DNA of 64,000 bases, taken from contig NZ_CANLEA010000016.1 in the NCBI RefSeq assembly GCF_947489565.1, positions 80,007 through 144,006 on the forward strand, in the 5' to 3' direction. The position numbers were made by a program, and so were the translations under genes. Under the pieces are notes generated by a model. That model was not told the DNA's origin. It made no database searches and was given only the letters and a program-made list of their open reading frames with translations. This DNA comes from an uncultured Kordia sp. Its GTDB lineage: Bacteria; Bacteroidota; Bacteroidia; Flavobacteriales; Flavobacteriaceae. Each line of letters starts with the position of its first letter. Position 1 is the first letter of the stretch. This document shows positions 39,541 to 45,479 of this stretch, piece by piece.

Positions 39541-39649
39541 AAAAAAATTAAAAAAATGTTAGTCGCATAATCAAATAGAAAATAATACGCATTGAAACAA
39601 AAAACAATTGAGAGACAGACAGTTGTCAAATAGTTCAATATCCGTTACA

Positions 39650-39665
39650 TAACGGACAGGACTTT
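39650..39665. repeat. Short perfect palindrome
   Basis: TCCGTTACATAACGGA region between the two attenuator modules (about 39648-39668). A half match (GTCCGTTATATAA) occurs at 43525. Possibly an operator for another regulator. Confidence 0.35.
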
Positions 39666-39761
39666 CTATATCTAAAATTAAGCATAACTAATTGATTATC
39701 AATAAAATAAATTCAGGAAATAGTTGCGTATTCAAAAAATCGTTTTCATATTTGCAACGTC

Positions 39762-39992
39762 AAAAACAAACAAAGACATTATAAAAAATATATCATGAAA
39801 TTTAATATACATCACATATCCGCCTTAGCAAATATTCTCCGATCACCGGAAAGTTGCAGACTGTTTATTTGGGAACAGAAGGGAGATTTTATGTATATAA
39901 AAAAGTGGGAGTATTATAAAGATACGTTACTATGATAGTAACTATATAGAAACTTTATAAAAGCATCTCCCAAAAAAGAGATGCTTTTTTTA
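39762..39992 (+). ncRNA. Attenuator module B
   Basis: Same plan as module A with different sequence: hairpins TCCG/CGGA and CTGTT/AACAG, then RBS AAGGGAG (39879-39885) and a short ORF at 39891-39935 (MYIKKWEYYKDTLL). RBS segment GGGAGAT (39881-39887) can pair with ATCTCCC (39965-39971), which otherwise forms the terminator. A longer in-frame ATG at 39795 is also possible. -7 element CATATTTG lies upstream. Confidence 0.6.
39961..39991 (+). terminator. Terminator of module B
   Basis: GCATCTC and GAGATGC around CCAAAAAA, followed by seven T residues. It stands directly before tRNA array 2. Confidence 0.9.
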
Positions 39993-40005
39993 TGGTTCAT
40001 ATTTT

Positions 40006-40067
40006 GGAAGAGCAAGCCAATTGGTGGTGGCCACGGTCTTGAAATGAGTTTACGAATTCAATGAGAC
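40006..40067 (+). ncRNA. 5' tRNA-Ser half with antisense tail
   Basis: 40006-40043 repeats the 5' half of the tRNA-Ser(UGA) at 40165 almost exactly, up to just past the anticodon (GGTCTTGAAA), and then stops being tRNA. The next 24 nt (40044-40067) are complementary to 40419-40442 inside another tRNA gene with a single mismatch and one G-U pair. Looks like a deliberate half, not a random fragment. Confidence 0.7.
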
Positions 40068-40085
40068 AAAAAAAGAAAATAAAAT

Positions 40086-40157
40086 TGATGCATAGCTTAG
40101 TTGGTAGAGCAGGGCGCTTTTAACGTCAAGGTCGTGAGTTCGAATCTCACTGCGTCA
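40086..40157 (+). tRNA. tRNA-Lys(UUU)
   Basis: Acceptor TGATGCA / TGCGTCA, D arm GCTT..GAGC, anticodon loop CTTTTAA, T arm GTGAG-TTCGAAT-CTCAC. Acceptor extends to eight pairs. No CCA. Confidence 0.8.
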
Positions 40158-40164
40158 ACAAAAA

Positions 40165-40250
40165 GGAAGAGCAAGCCAATTGGCGGTGGCCACGGTCTTG
40201 AAAACCGTTCGGAGTTAACGACTCGTGTGGGTTCGATTCCCACTTCTTCC
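40165..40250 (+). tRNA. tRNA-Ser(UGA)
   Basis: Class II. Acceptor GGAAGAG / TTCTTCC, anticodon stem ACGGT / ACCGT with loop CTTGAAA, variable arm CGGAGTTAACGACTCG, T arm GTGGG-TTCGATT-CCCAC. Its 5' half is duplicated at 40006. Confidence 0.85.
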
Positions 40251-40260
40251 GCAAAATTAT

Positions 40261-40346
40261 GGAGTGTAGGTAAATATTGGTTTGTTACGCTTGACTGCTA
40301 ATCAAGTCCGTTTAACCGCGGTGAAGGTTCAATTCCTTTGCGCTCC
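40261..40346 (+). tRNA. tRNA-Ser(GCU)
   Basis: Acceptor GGAGTGT / GCGCTCC, anticodon stem CTTGA / TCAAG with loop CTGCTAA, long variable arm, T loop TTCAATT. Confidence 0.8.
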
Positions 40347-40356
40347 GCAAGATATT

Positions 40357-40481
40357 GGAGATATAGTTTACCAGGCGAAAACAGTGGGTTTAATTCGATG
40401 GTGCCTATTTAAAGTTTGGTCTCATTGAATTCGCAAGCTCATTTGCAGCTTGCAGCACGGAGTTCAAGTCTCCGTATCTCC
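40357..40481 (+). tRNA. tRNA with ~50-nt insertion in the anticodon region
   Basis: Acceptor GGAGATA / TATCTCC and T arm CGGAG-TTCAAGT-CTCCG are perfect and the D arm is recognisable. Between them lies an extra segment that includes the hairpin GCAAGCT / AGCTTGC and the 24 nt (40419-40442) complementary to the tail of the tRNA-Ser half. Anticodon not identified. Confidence 0.55.
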
Positions 40482-40488
40482 ACAACAT

Positions 40489-40559
40489 GATATTGTAGCT
40501 CAATGGCAGAGCAAAGACCTGTTAAGTCTAAGGTTGAAGGTTCGAATCCTTCCGGTATC
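40489..40559 (+). tRNA. tRNA-Asn(GUU)
   Basis: Acceptor GATATTG / CGGTATC, D arm GCTC/GAGC, anticodon loop CTGTTAA on AGAC/GTCT, T arm GAAGG-TTCGAAT-CCTTC. Confidence 0.85.
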
Positions 40560-40564
40560 GCAAC

Positions 40565-40636
40565 GACAAGGTGGCTGAATGGTGAAAGCAACAGTCTGCA
40601 AAACTGTTTTTTATGAGTTCGAATCTCATCCTTGTC
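40565..40636 (+). tRNA. tRNA-Cys(GCA)
   Basis: Acceptor GACAAGG / CCTTGTC, anticodon stem ACAGT / ACTGT with loop CTGCAAA, T arm ATGAG-TTCGAAT-CTCAT. Confidence 0.85.
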
Positions 40637-40685
40637 TCAAAGATTATATAAGATCAAACTTGTTTGAATAGTATATAATTTACTT

Positions 40686-40817
40686 GGAAGTATTGAGCAA
40701 TTGGTTGGCTCGCCAGACTGTAAATCTGGTCTCTTCGGAGCGTGTAGGTTTGAAATGCTTGCATTCACGAACACCAATTTATCAAATAGGAAATAGTGAG
40801 CTAATCCTACTACTTCC
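40686..40817 (+). tRNA. tRNA-Tyr(GUA) with T-loop insertion
   Basis: Acceptor GGAAGTA / TACTTCC, anticodon stem CCAGA / TCTGG with loop CTGTAAA, class II variable arm. T stem GTAGG / CCTAC is perfect but its loop, TTTGA...AAT, is split by a 50-nt insertion (about 40754-40803) containing hairpin AATGC-tt-GCATT and stem TTCAC / GTGAG. Confidence 0.85.
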
Positions 40818-40824
40818 ACAACAC

Positions 40825-40895
40825 ACGCTTGTGGTGTAACTGGCAGCATGTACGTCTCCAAAACGTACGGTTAAGGTTCAAATCCTTGCAGGCGT
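40825..40895 (+). tRNA. tRNA-Trp(CCA)
   Basis: Acceptor ACGCTTG / CAGGCGT, anticodon stem TACGT / ACGTA with loop CTCCAAA, T loop TTCAAAT. Confidence 0.85.
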
Positions 40896-40902
40896 GCAAA
40901 AT

Positions 40903-41026
40903 ATAGCTATGGTGTAATGGATAGCACATGAGATTTCTAACCTCATAGTCTAAGTTCGAAATGCTTGCATTCATGAGTTCCTATTTATGAAAAATAGAAA
41001 CCACACGAACTAACCTTAGTAGCTAT
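40903..41026 (+). tRNA. tRNA-Arg(UCU) with T-loop insertion
   Basis: Acceptor ATAGCTA / TAGCTAT, anticodon loop TTTCTAA. T stem CTAAG / CTTAG is interrupted after TTCGA by a ~53-nt insertion (about 40960-41012) with hairpin AATGC-tt-GCATT and a CTATTT/AAATAG stem. Confidence 0.8.
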
Positions 41027-41032
41027 ACAAAT

Positions 41033-41103
41033 AGTATCGTGACTCAACGGTAGAGTGCTCGACTGTCTCTCGAGAAGTTGCGGGTTCGAATCCCGTCGGT
41101 ACT
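41033..41103 (+). tRNA. tRNA-Asp(GUC)
   Basis: Acceptor AGTATCG / CGGTACT, anticodon stem CTCGA / TCGAG with loop CTGTCTC, T arm GCGGG-TTCGAAT-CCCGT. Second Asp gene besides 37383. Confidence 0.85.
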
Positions 41104-41109
41104 GCAAAA

Positions 41110-41181
41110 CTGGGAATAGAACAATTGGCTGTTTACTCGCCTTGGACGCGAGAGGATGTAGGTTCGAGTCCTGCTTCCCAG
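41110..41181 (+). tRNA. tRNA-Pro(UGG)
   Basis: Acceptor CTGGGAA / TTCCCAG, anticodon stem CTCGC / GCGAG with loop CTTGGAC, T arm GTAGG-TTCGAGT-CCTGC. Confidence 0.85.
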
Positions 41182-41198
41182 ACGAAATAATTAAAAAT

Positions 41199-41269
41199 GC
41201 TCTGTTGGTCAAACGGCTAAGACGCTACACTTTCTATGTAGAATTAGGGGTTCGATTCCCCTACAGAGT
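41199..41269 (+). tRNA. tRNA-Glu(UUC)
   Basis: Acceptor GCTCTGT / ACAGAGT, anticodon stem CTACA / TGTAG with loop CTTTCTA, T arm AGGGG-TTCGATT-CCCCT. Confidence 0.85.
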
Positions 41270-41276
41270 ACAACAA

Positions 41277-41411
41277 ACCTGTGTGATGGAACTGGTATAC
41301 AAAACAGTCTTAAACGCTGTTGTGCGAAGCACATGTGGGTTCGAAATACTTTAGTATTCATGAACTCCATTGTATAGAATAGCAGTTTTGTGAACTAATC
41401 CCACCGCAGGT
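41277..41411 (+). tRNA. tRNA-Leu(UAA) with T-loop insertion
   Basis: Acceptor ACCTGTG / CGCAGGT, anticodon stem ACAGT / GCTGT with loop CTTAAAC, class II variable arm TGTGC-gaa-GCACA. T stem GTGGG / CCCAC perfect; loop split after TTCGA by a ~53-nt insertion (about 41345-41397) with hairpin AATAC/GTATT and stem TTCAT/GTGAA. Confidence 0.85.
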
Positions 41412-41418
41412 ACAAAAT

Positions 41419-41490
41419 GCAGAGGTGGCGGAATGGCATACGCAGCTGTCTTAGAAGCAGTTTTTTGAGAGTTCGAGTCTCTCTCTCTGT
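41419..41490 (+). tRNA. tRNA-Leu(UAG)-like without long variable arm
   Basis: Acceptor GCAGAGG / TCTCTGT, anticodon stem GCTGT / GCAGT with loop CTTAGAA, T arm GAGAG-TTCGAGT-CTCTC. The variable region is only TTTTT, although bacterial tRNA-Leu is class II, so charging by LeuRS is questionable. Confidence 0.75.
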
Positions 41491-41519
41491 ACAAAAGCAA
41501 TCTTAGAAAGGAGTGCAAT

Positions 41520-41590
41520 AAGTTTATGGTGTAATGGATAGCACATTGGTTTACGAAGCCAAGAGTATAGGTTCGAATCCTATTAGACTT
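41520..41590 (+). tRNA. tRNA-Arg(ACG)
   Basis: Acceptor AAGTTTA / TAGACTT, anticodon stem TTGGT / GCCAA with loop TTACGAA, T arm ATAGG-TTCGAAT-CCTAT. Confidence 0.8.
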
Positions 41591-41596
41591 ACAAAT

Positions 41597-41670
41597 TGAC
41601 CTATGTTGTAATGGCAGCAGGCGAGACTTTGACTCTCGAGGTAAAGGTTCGAATCCTTTTAGGTCTACCA
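41597..41670 (+). tRNA. tRNA-Gln(UUG)
   Basis: Acceptor TGACCTA / TAGGTCT (first pair T-T), anticodon stem CGAGA / TCTCG with loop CTTTGAC, T arm AAAGG-TTCGAAT-CCTTT. ACCA follows, the only array member with a possible encoded CCA. Confidence 0.8.
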
Positions 41671-41671
41671 T

Positions 41672-41743
41672 AGCGATATAGCTTAATCGGTAAAGCACTG
41701 GTCTCATAAGCCAGAAGTTGAAAGTTCGACTCTTTCTATCGCC
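41672..41743 (+). tRNA. tRNA with CAU anticodon (Met or Ile2)
   Basis: Acceptor AGCGATA / TATCGCC (first pair A-C), anticodon stem CTGGT / GCCAG with loop CTCATAA, T arm GAAAG-TTCGACT-CTTTC. Confidence 0.8.
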
Positions 41744-41754
41744 ACTAAAAAAAT

Positions 41755-41826
41755 AGTGATATAGCTTAACTGGTAAAGCGTCAATCTGATACGTTGGCAG
41801 ATGAAGGTTCGAATCTTTCTATCACT
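41755..41826 (+). tRNA. tRNA-Ile(GAU)
   Basis: Acceptor AGTGATA / TATCACT, anticodon stem TCAAT / GTTGG with loop CTGATAC. Confidence 0.8.
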
Positions 41827-41833
41827 ACAAAAT

Positions 41834-41905
41834 GGTGACTTTAGTTTATTTGGTAAAACGCCTCACTGTGAATGAGAAGAACAGGGTTCGAATCCCGAAG
41901 TCACC
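41834..41905 (+). tRNA. tRNA-His(GUG)
   Basis: Acceptor GGTGACT / AGTCACC, anticodon stem CTCA / TGAG with loop CTGTGAA, T loop TTCGAAT. Confidence 0.8.
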
Positions 41906-41911
41906 CAAATT

Positions 41912-41983
41912 GGAGTAATGGCAGAGTTGGTCAATGCGCTGGATTGAAGTCCCAGAGATATAGGTTCGAATCCTATTTATTCC
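41912..41983 (+). tRNA. tRNA-Phe(GAA)
   Basis: Acceptor GGAGTAA / TTATTCC, anticodon loop TTGAAGT on CTGG/CCAG, T arm ATAGG-TTCGAAT-CCTAT. Confidence 0.8.
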
Positions 41984-41988
41984 ACAAA

Positions 41989-42056
41989 AGAAATGTAGTT
42001 TAATCTAAAATAGCGAGCAATTATCTCGAAGATACAAGTAAAATCTTGTCATTTCT
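41989..42056 (+). ncRNA. Degenerate tRNA-like element ending array 2
   Basis: Acceptor AGAAATG / CATTTCT is perfect and a T stem ACAAG / CTTGT exists, but the T loop lacks TTC and the anticodon loop CAATTAT lacks U33. A tRNA mimic or decayed gene. Confidence 0.5.
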
Positions 42057-42085
42057 TCCAATAATAACGAATAAAAACAATAGTC

Positions 42086-42400
42086 ATGAGACAAGATGTA
42101 TTACAAAGGTTCTTTTATAGAACTGAAGATTCAGGAAGATTCCTCGTGACTTCAAAACGTACTGGAGTCACCTATTTTGTAGAACCCATTGATTCTGGAA
42201 AGCCTACTAATTTATGGGGCGATTTAGATCCGGCTACAAATAAACTGACGGGAGATTATGGAAACAAAAGAAGAGGCGCCGTGTTGGCTGAAGATTCATT
42301 AATCACCAAGGAAAATGGCTTTCAAAACATTGCTATTTTTAAAGGAAGTCCTCTAGGAGAGATTGATCGAAGAGATCGATTGTATGAAGAGAAAATGTAA
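42086..42400 (+). CDS. Unknown protein upstream of the RNA ligase
   Basis: 104 residues. TGVTYFVEPIDSGKPTNLWGDLDPATNK looks like a compact beta-rich domain; no family recognised. It lies 30 bp after the last tRNA-like element and 43 bp before the ligase, so it is probably on the tRNA-array transcript and co-expressed with the ligase. Confidence 0.65.
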   Translation: MRQDVLQRFFYRTEDSGRFLVTSKRTGVTYFVEPIDSGKPTNLWGDLDPATNKLTGDYGNKRRGAVLAEDSLITKENGFQNIAIFKGSPLGEIDRRDRLYEEKM

Positions 42401-42442
42401 AATTTAAGGTTCTTTAGGAATCATAAAAAAGAAATAGAAATC

Positions 42443-43450
42443 ATGTTTAAGAAATATAATAGTATCGAAAATACCTACCGTGAAAAGGCGACTGAACAAG
42501 TATACCTTCACGGATATGGGGACGATGTTTTCGTAGTACAAGAAAAAGTACATGGAGCTAATTTTTCTTTCATCACTGATGGAAATAGTATCCAAGTTGC
42601 CAAACGTACAAGTGTAATTGCTGAAGATGAAAATTTCAACAACTACAACTATGTTTTAAACAAGTATGAAAAAGCAATTATAACACTTTTCAAACTTGTA
42701 AAGAAAGATTTTCCTGAAACGGAAATCATGACTGTTTTTGGTGAAATTTTCGGAGGAAGTTATCCGCATCCGGAAGTAGAAAAAATCAATGGAATGGTTC
42801 GCATTCAAAAAGGTGTTTTTTACAGTCCAGAAAATGACTTTTACGCATTTGATATTTGTCTAAATCATACACAATATTTAGATGTAACCATTGCGAATAC
42901 TTATTTCTCAGCAGTAGGAATGTTTTACGCTAAAACACTTTTTACAGGAACATTTAGCGAATGTATGGCATATTCAAATACATTTGAATCAAAAGTACAT
43001 GAATGGTTACATCTTCCATCAATTGAAAACAATGTTTGTGAAGGAACCATTATCAAACCATTGGTAAGCAAACGTTTTGGAAATGGACAACGCGTTATTT
43101 TCAAAAACAAAAACGAAAAATGGTCTGAAAAGTCACATGAAAAACGATCAAGAGTTTCAAAACCAAGTGCAATAGAAGTGCTTTCTGAAACTGAAAAAGA
43201 ATTGATGAATACGCTTTTAAGCTATGTAAATGAAAATCGTTTGATGAATGTGCAAAGTAAGATTGGTGAGTTTTCTCCAAAACAAACTGGAAAAACCATT
43301 GGAATGCTTGCCAAAGATGCGCTAGAAGATTTTGTAAAAGATCATGAAAGTGATTGGAATACTATGGAAAAGCAACATCAAAAAGTAATGACAAAAATAC
43401 TGAATAAAGAAGCGTCTAATGTGGTAAAAGAAATGCTTCTTTTTAAGTAA
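42443..43450 (+). CDS. Rnl2-type RNA ligase
   Basis: 335 residues. All nucleotidyltransferase motifs are present: I EKVHGAN with the adenylated Lys at 35 (the same position as in T4 Rnl2), III FGEIFGG near 98-104, IIIa YAFDI near 133-137, IV CEGTIIKP near 194-201, and V IFKNKNEKWSE near 213-223. The C-terminal ~100 residues form the helical Rnl2 end. Rnl2 enzymes seal 3'-OH/5'-phosphate nicks in duplex RNA, the end chemistry opposite to RtcB, so the island can join both kinds of RNA break. Confidence 0.93.
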   Translation: MFKKYNSIENTYREKATEQVYLHGYGDDVFVVQEKVHGANFSFITDGNSIQVAKRTSVIAEDENFNNYNYVLNKYEKAIITLFKLVKKDFPETEIMTVFGEIFGGSYPHPEVEKINGMVRIQKGVFYSPENDFYAFDICLNHTQYLDVTIANTYFSAVGMFYAKTLFTGTFSECMAYSNTFESKVHEWLHLPSIENNVCEGTIIKPLVSKRFGNGQRVIFKNKNEKWSEKSHEKRSRVSKPSAIEVLSETEKELMNTLLSYVNENRLMNVQSKIGEFSPKQTGKTIGMLAKDALEDFVKDHESDWNTMEKQHQKVMTKILNKEASNVVKEMLLFK

Positions 43451-43463
43451 TGTAAATAGAGAT

Positions 43464-43492
43464 TGCCTCTTGTACATGGGAGACAAGAGGCA
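43464..43492 (+). terminator. Strong hairpin after the RNA ligase gene
   Basis: TGCCTCTTGT and ACAAGAGGCA form ten perfect pairs. Only a short TTT follows, so it may be an mRNA-stabilising or partial terminator. Confidence 0.6.
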
Positions 43493-43596
43493 TTTGAATA
43501 AGAATATTTATTTTAGAGTTTTACTGTCCGTTATATAATATATTTCAATAATTAGTGATTACATTTATTTTTTGGGTAATCAAAACAATTTAGAAA

Positions 43597-44331
43597 ATGA
43601 CCGTACAAATACAGCATACCATACTTCCTGAAGGAGATAAAGGTTTTAGCATTAAAAAATATACTGGAGATGCTCCTTTTGACATTTCTAAATATTATGA
43701 CAGGCCATTTATGAGTTTTTCTGCATGTTGGAGAGGTTTTGTGGCTACGTTTACGGTAAAAAACAATAGATTGTTATTGAAAGATTTGAGAGTTTTTAAG
43801 GAAACTGAAGCTCCAAGAGTTATTCATGATACTAAACCTAAGTATGTAGATTTTTTTGATTCAAAAATTCTATCTTATAAAAATATAAACTTAGAACTAG
43901 ATTATACAGGGAGAATGCTAATTACGAAAGGTAATTTACAATTCGGATTGCGTCCAATGTTTAATATTATATCACACAAAAACATTACGGAGTTGGTATT
44001 TTCATCGGGAATTTTACAAGAACAGGAAGATTTAAGCGAATTAATTGAACAGTTTAGAGAAGCTATATACGATCACGCAAAAGAGGAATACAAAAAAGGA
44101 AATCTACTAAAACAGATTGATGTAGCATCGCTCGATACTAAAAAGAAAGAAGAACTAGAAATATTAAAACACGCTTACGGGAAGCTTATTTTAGAAGAAA
44201 ATTTAATAGAATTACCTACACAAGTTATCTATCCACTTTTTGAAAATTTTAAATTAACAGACGATAGCTTCAAAAAGGAATTTAACCAAAGATTCTATTT
44301 AAACTATGGATATTCTCCATATGCTTGGTAA
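43597..44331 (+). CDS. Unknown protein between RNA ligase and structured-RNA locus
   Basis: 244 residues: a beta-rich N-terminal half (FMSFSACWRGFVATFTVKNN, LELDYTGRMLI) and a helical C-terminal half. Not recognised as a known family. No island operator directly upstream; it may be read from the ligase transcript through the hairpin at 43464. Confidence 0.65.
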   Translation: MTVQIQHTILPEGDKGFSIKKYTGDAPFDISKYYDRPFMSFSACWRGFVATFTVKNNRLLLKDLRVFKETEAPRVIHDTKPKYVDFFDSKILSYKNINLELDYTGRMLITKGNLQFGLRPMFNIISHKNITELVFSSGILQEQEDLSELIEQFREAIYDHAKEEYKKGNLLKQIDVASLDTKKKEELEILKHAYGKLILEENLIELPTQVIYPLFENFKLTDDSFKKEFNQRFYLNYGYSPYAW

Positions 44332-44455
44332 AATTTAATCACAATATTCTCTATAGAGAAAACATCCAAAATTCATACTAAAAAATGATATTAAAACTTT
44401 TACTCTTTTGAGTAATAATGGATAAAAACAACCCAAAAACAAAACAAATTTTAAC

Positions 44456-44474
44456 TACGCAAAATAAATGCGCA
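44456..44474 (+). promoter_or_regulatory. Island operator O6 (structured-RNA locus / slipin)
   Basis: TACGCAAAATAAATGCGCA, 13 bp, TTTG. The transcript begins with hairpins AAACAGT/ACTGTTT (44496-44523) and CCTCGCTAC/GTAGCGAGG (44546-44571), then the Y-like RNA at 44591. Confidence 0.85.
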
Positions 44475-44545
44475 GTCATATAAAATATTTGTTCCAGAAA
44501 GAAAAAACAGTTGCTAATCAATATATACTGTTTGGTTAATCATCC

Positions 44546-44576
44546 TCGCTACACGTGGATTGTAGCGAGGTTTAAA
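44546..44576 (+). terminator. Leader hairpin, terminator-like
   Basis: CCTCGCTAC and GTAGCGAGG, nine pairs around 8 nt, followed by TTTAAAAAG. Could release a ~85-nt leader RNA from operator O6. Confidence 0.5.
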
Positions 44577-44590
44577 AAGAAGAAATACAT

Positions 44591-44828
44591 AAAAGTAGGT
44601 GTCGTAAAACAGCGTTACTTCGTAACTATAACGATCCTAAGGTAGCGTAACACGGGCGACCGTGCTAGCGAAGTTGGGTTAAAAACCAACATGGCAAAAT
44701 TTTGTAAAAAAGTAAGTCTCTCGTAGATGTCAAATTGCCGGCTCACTGCCCTTTATAACATTCATTTGTTAGGGTAAGAGCGATTTTCCACAAGGAAAAT
44801 TTCGTTGTTTGCCTGTTGCCCTACTTTT
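44591..44828 (+). ncRNA. Y-RNA-like RNA carrying a 23S rRNA helix-69 mimic
   Basis: Outer stem AAAAGTAGG / CCTACTTTT (nine pairs), internal TGTCGTAA opposite ...TTGC, inner stem AAACA / TGTTT, then TTACTTCG: the same plan as the Y-like array at 48.7-49.4 kb. The insert at about 44629-44658 matches bacterial 23S rRNA helix 69 plus the following CCTAAGGTAGCG segment with one substitution. Further hairpins (CACGG-gcga-CCGTG, GTTGG/CCAAC, ATTTTCC-acaa-GGAAAAT) fill the rest. Confidence 0.75.
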
Positions 44829-44962
44829 TAAAATATCAAGCGAGTCTTGTTGCGTGTTTCTGTATAGCACCATTGTATAAAACGTTGCAAAGTTTGTATC
44901 ATGCTTTTATATGCAACTCGACTTGGAGGCTTTGAGTTATTAGCCAAATAATAATTCACCAC
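44829..44962 (+). other. Structured stretch between Y-like RNA and tRNA-like module
   Basis: No ORF. Contains complementary pieces (GTTGCA / TGCAAC; CGAGT / ACTCG), so it is probably part of the same RNA. Confidence 0.4.
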
Positions 44963-44978
44963 AAGGGGAACGTGGGTC

Positions 44979-45066
44979 ATGGGTTCGAATCCCATTCTCG
45001 CAAGAGATAGTTCAGCGGTTAGAACAACGTTTATTTTAAGTTGCCGGTTCGAGTCCGGTCAGTAGT
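44979..45066 (+). ncRNA. Permuted tRNA-like module plus second T arm
   Basis: Order is T arm (ATGGG-TTCGAAT-CCCAT, 44979-44995), then TCTC-GCAA-GAGA (an acceptor-like stem closed by a GNRA tetraloop), then D arm (GTTCAGCGGTTAGAAC, 45010-45025). That is the permuted order known from YrlA-type Y RNAs. A second T arm (CCGG-TTCGAGT-CCGG) follows at 45044-45058, so the D arm could also belong to a normal-order tRNA-like unit. Confidence 0.6.
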
Positions 45067-45075
45067 TCCGAAAGG

Positions 45076-45126
45076 TTGACTATTGTAACTCAATTGGTAG
45101 AGTACTACACTTTTAATGTAGATTGA
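45076..45126 (+). ncRNA. Truncated tRNA-Lys(UUU) 5' part
   Basis: Acceptor 5' strand, D arm (ACTC/GAGT) and a perfect anticodon arm CTACA-CTTTTAA-TGTAG are present; no T arm or acceptor 3' strand follows. Confidence 0.6.
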
Positions 45127-45479
45127 AGTTAGATTTCTTCTTAAAAAATCACCAGCCTGTCACGCTGTATAAATTGACGAAAACGATGACGTATCAATCT
45201 GCTGAAGTTTCAAATGAAATGAACAGCAATTTTGAAGTCGCTTTGACATAAAAAGTGCTTGCTCATAGCAACTATTATTTCTTGACGATCAAATCAAACT
45301 AAAAACATGCTTACAAAGTAGTGTTTTGGTGCGATTCCATCCTCAAAAAAGAACTAGCGAACATTTGTAAAATCTTTTATCTCCGCGAACGAGAAATGAT
45401 TGATGCGCTTCGTTTTTACTCGATAATCGAGATTAAAAAAAGTAGAATCGCCAGTAATGGCACCATATAAATTATAGAC
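45127..45479 (+). other. Noncoding stretch before the slipin gene
   Basis: No ORF of interest. A short palindrome CTCGATAATCGAG (45419-45431) and scattered complementary pieces; probably 5' leader of the slipin mRNA. No function assigned. Confidence 0.4.

Noticed and set aside
39720..39760. TTGCGTA upstream of attenuator B as an island operator
   Set aside because: Only one arm is present and the distance to TTTG is about 20 bp instead of 13.
36794..41411. T-loop inserts as group I or group II introns
   Set aside because: About 50 nt is far too small, and no intron core or ORF is present.
40101..41707. ORFs of 61-118 residues over tRNA array 2, both strands
   Set aside because: They coincide with tRNA stems and T loops and encode nothing recognisable.
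44629..44658. Part of a real 23S rRNA gene
   Set aside because: Only ~30 nt match; sequence before and after is unrelated and there is no rRNA operon nearby.
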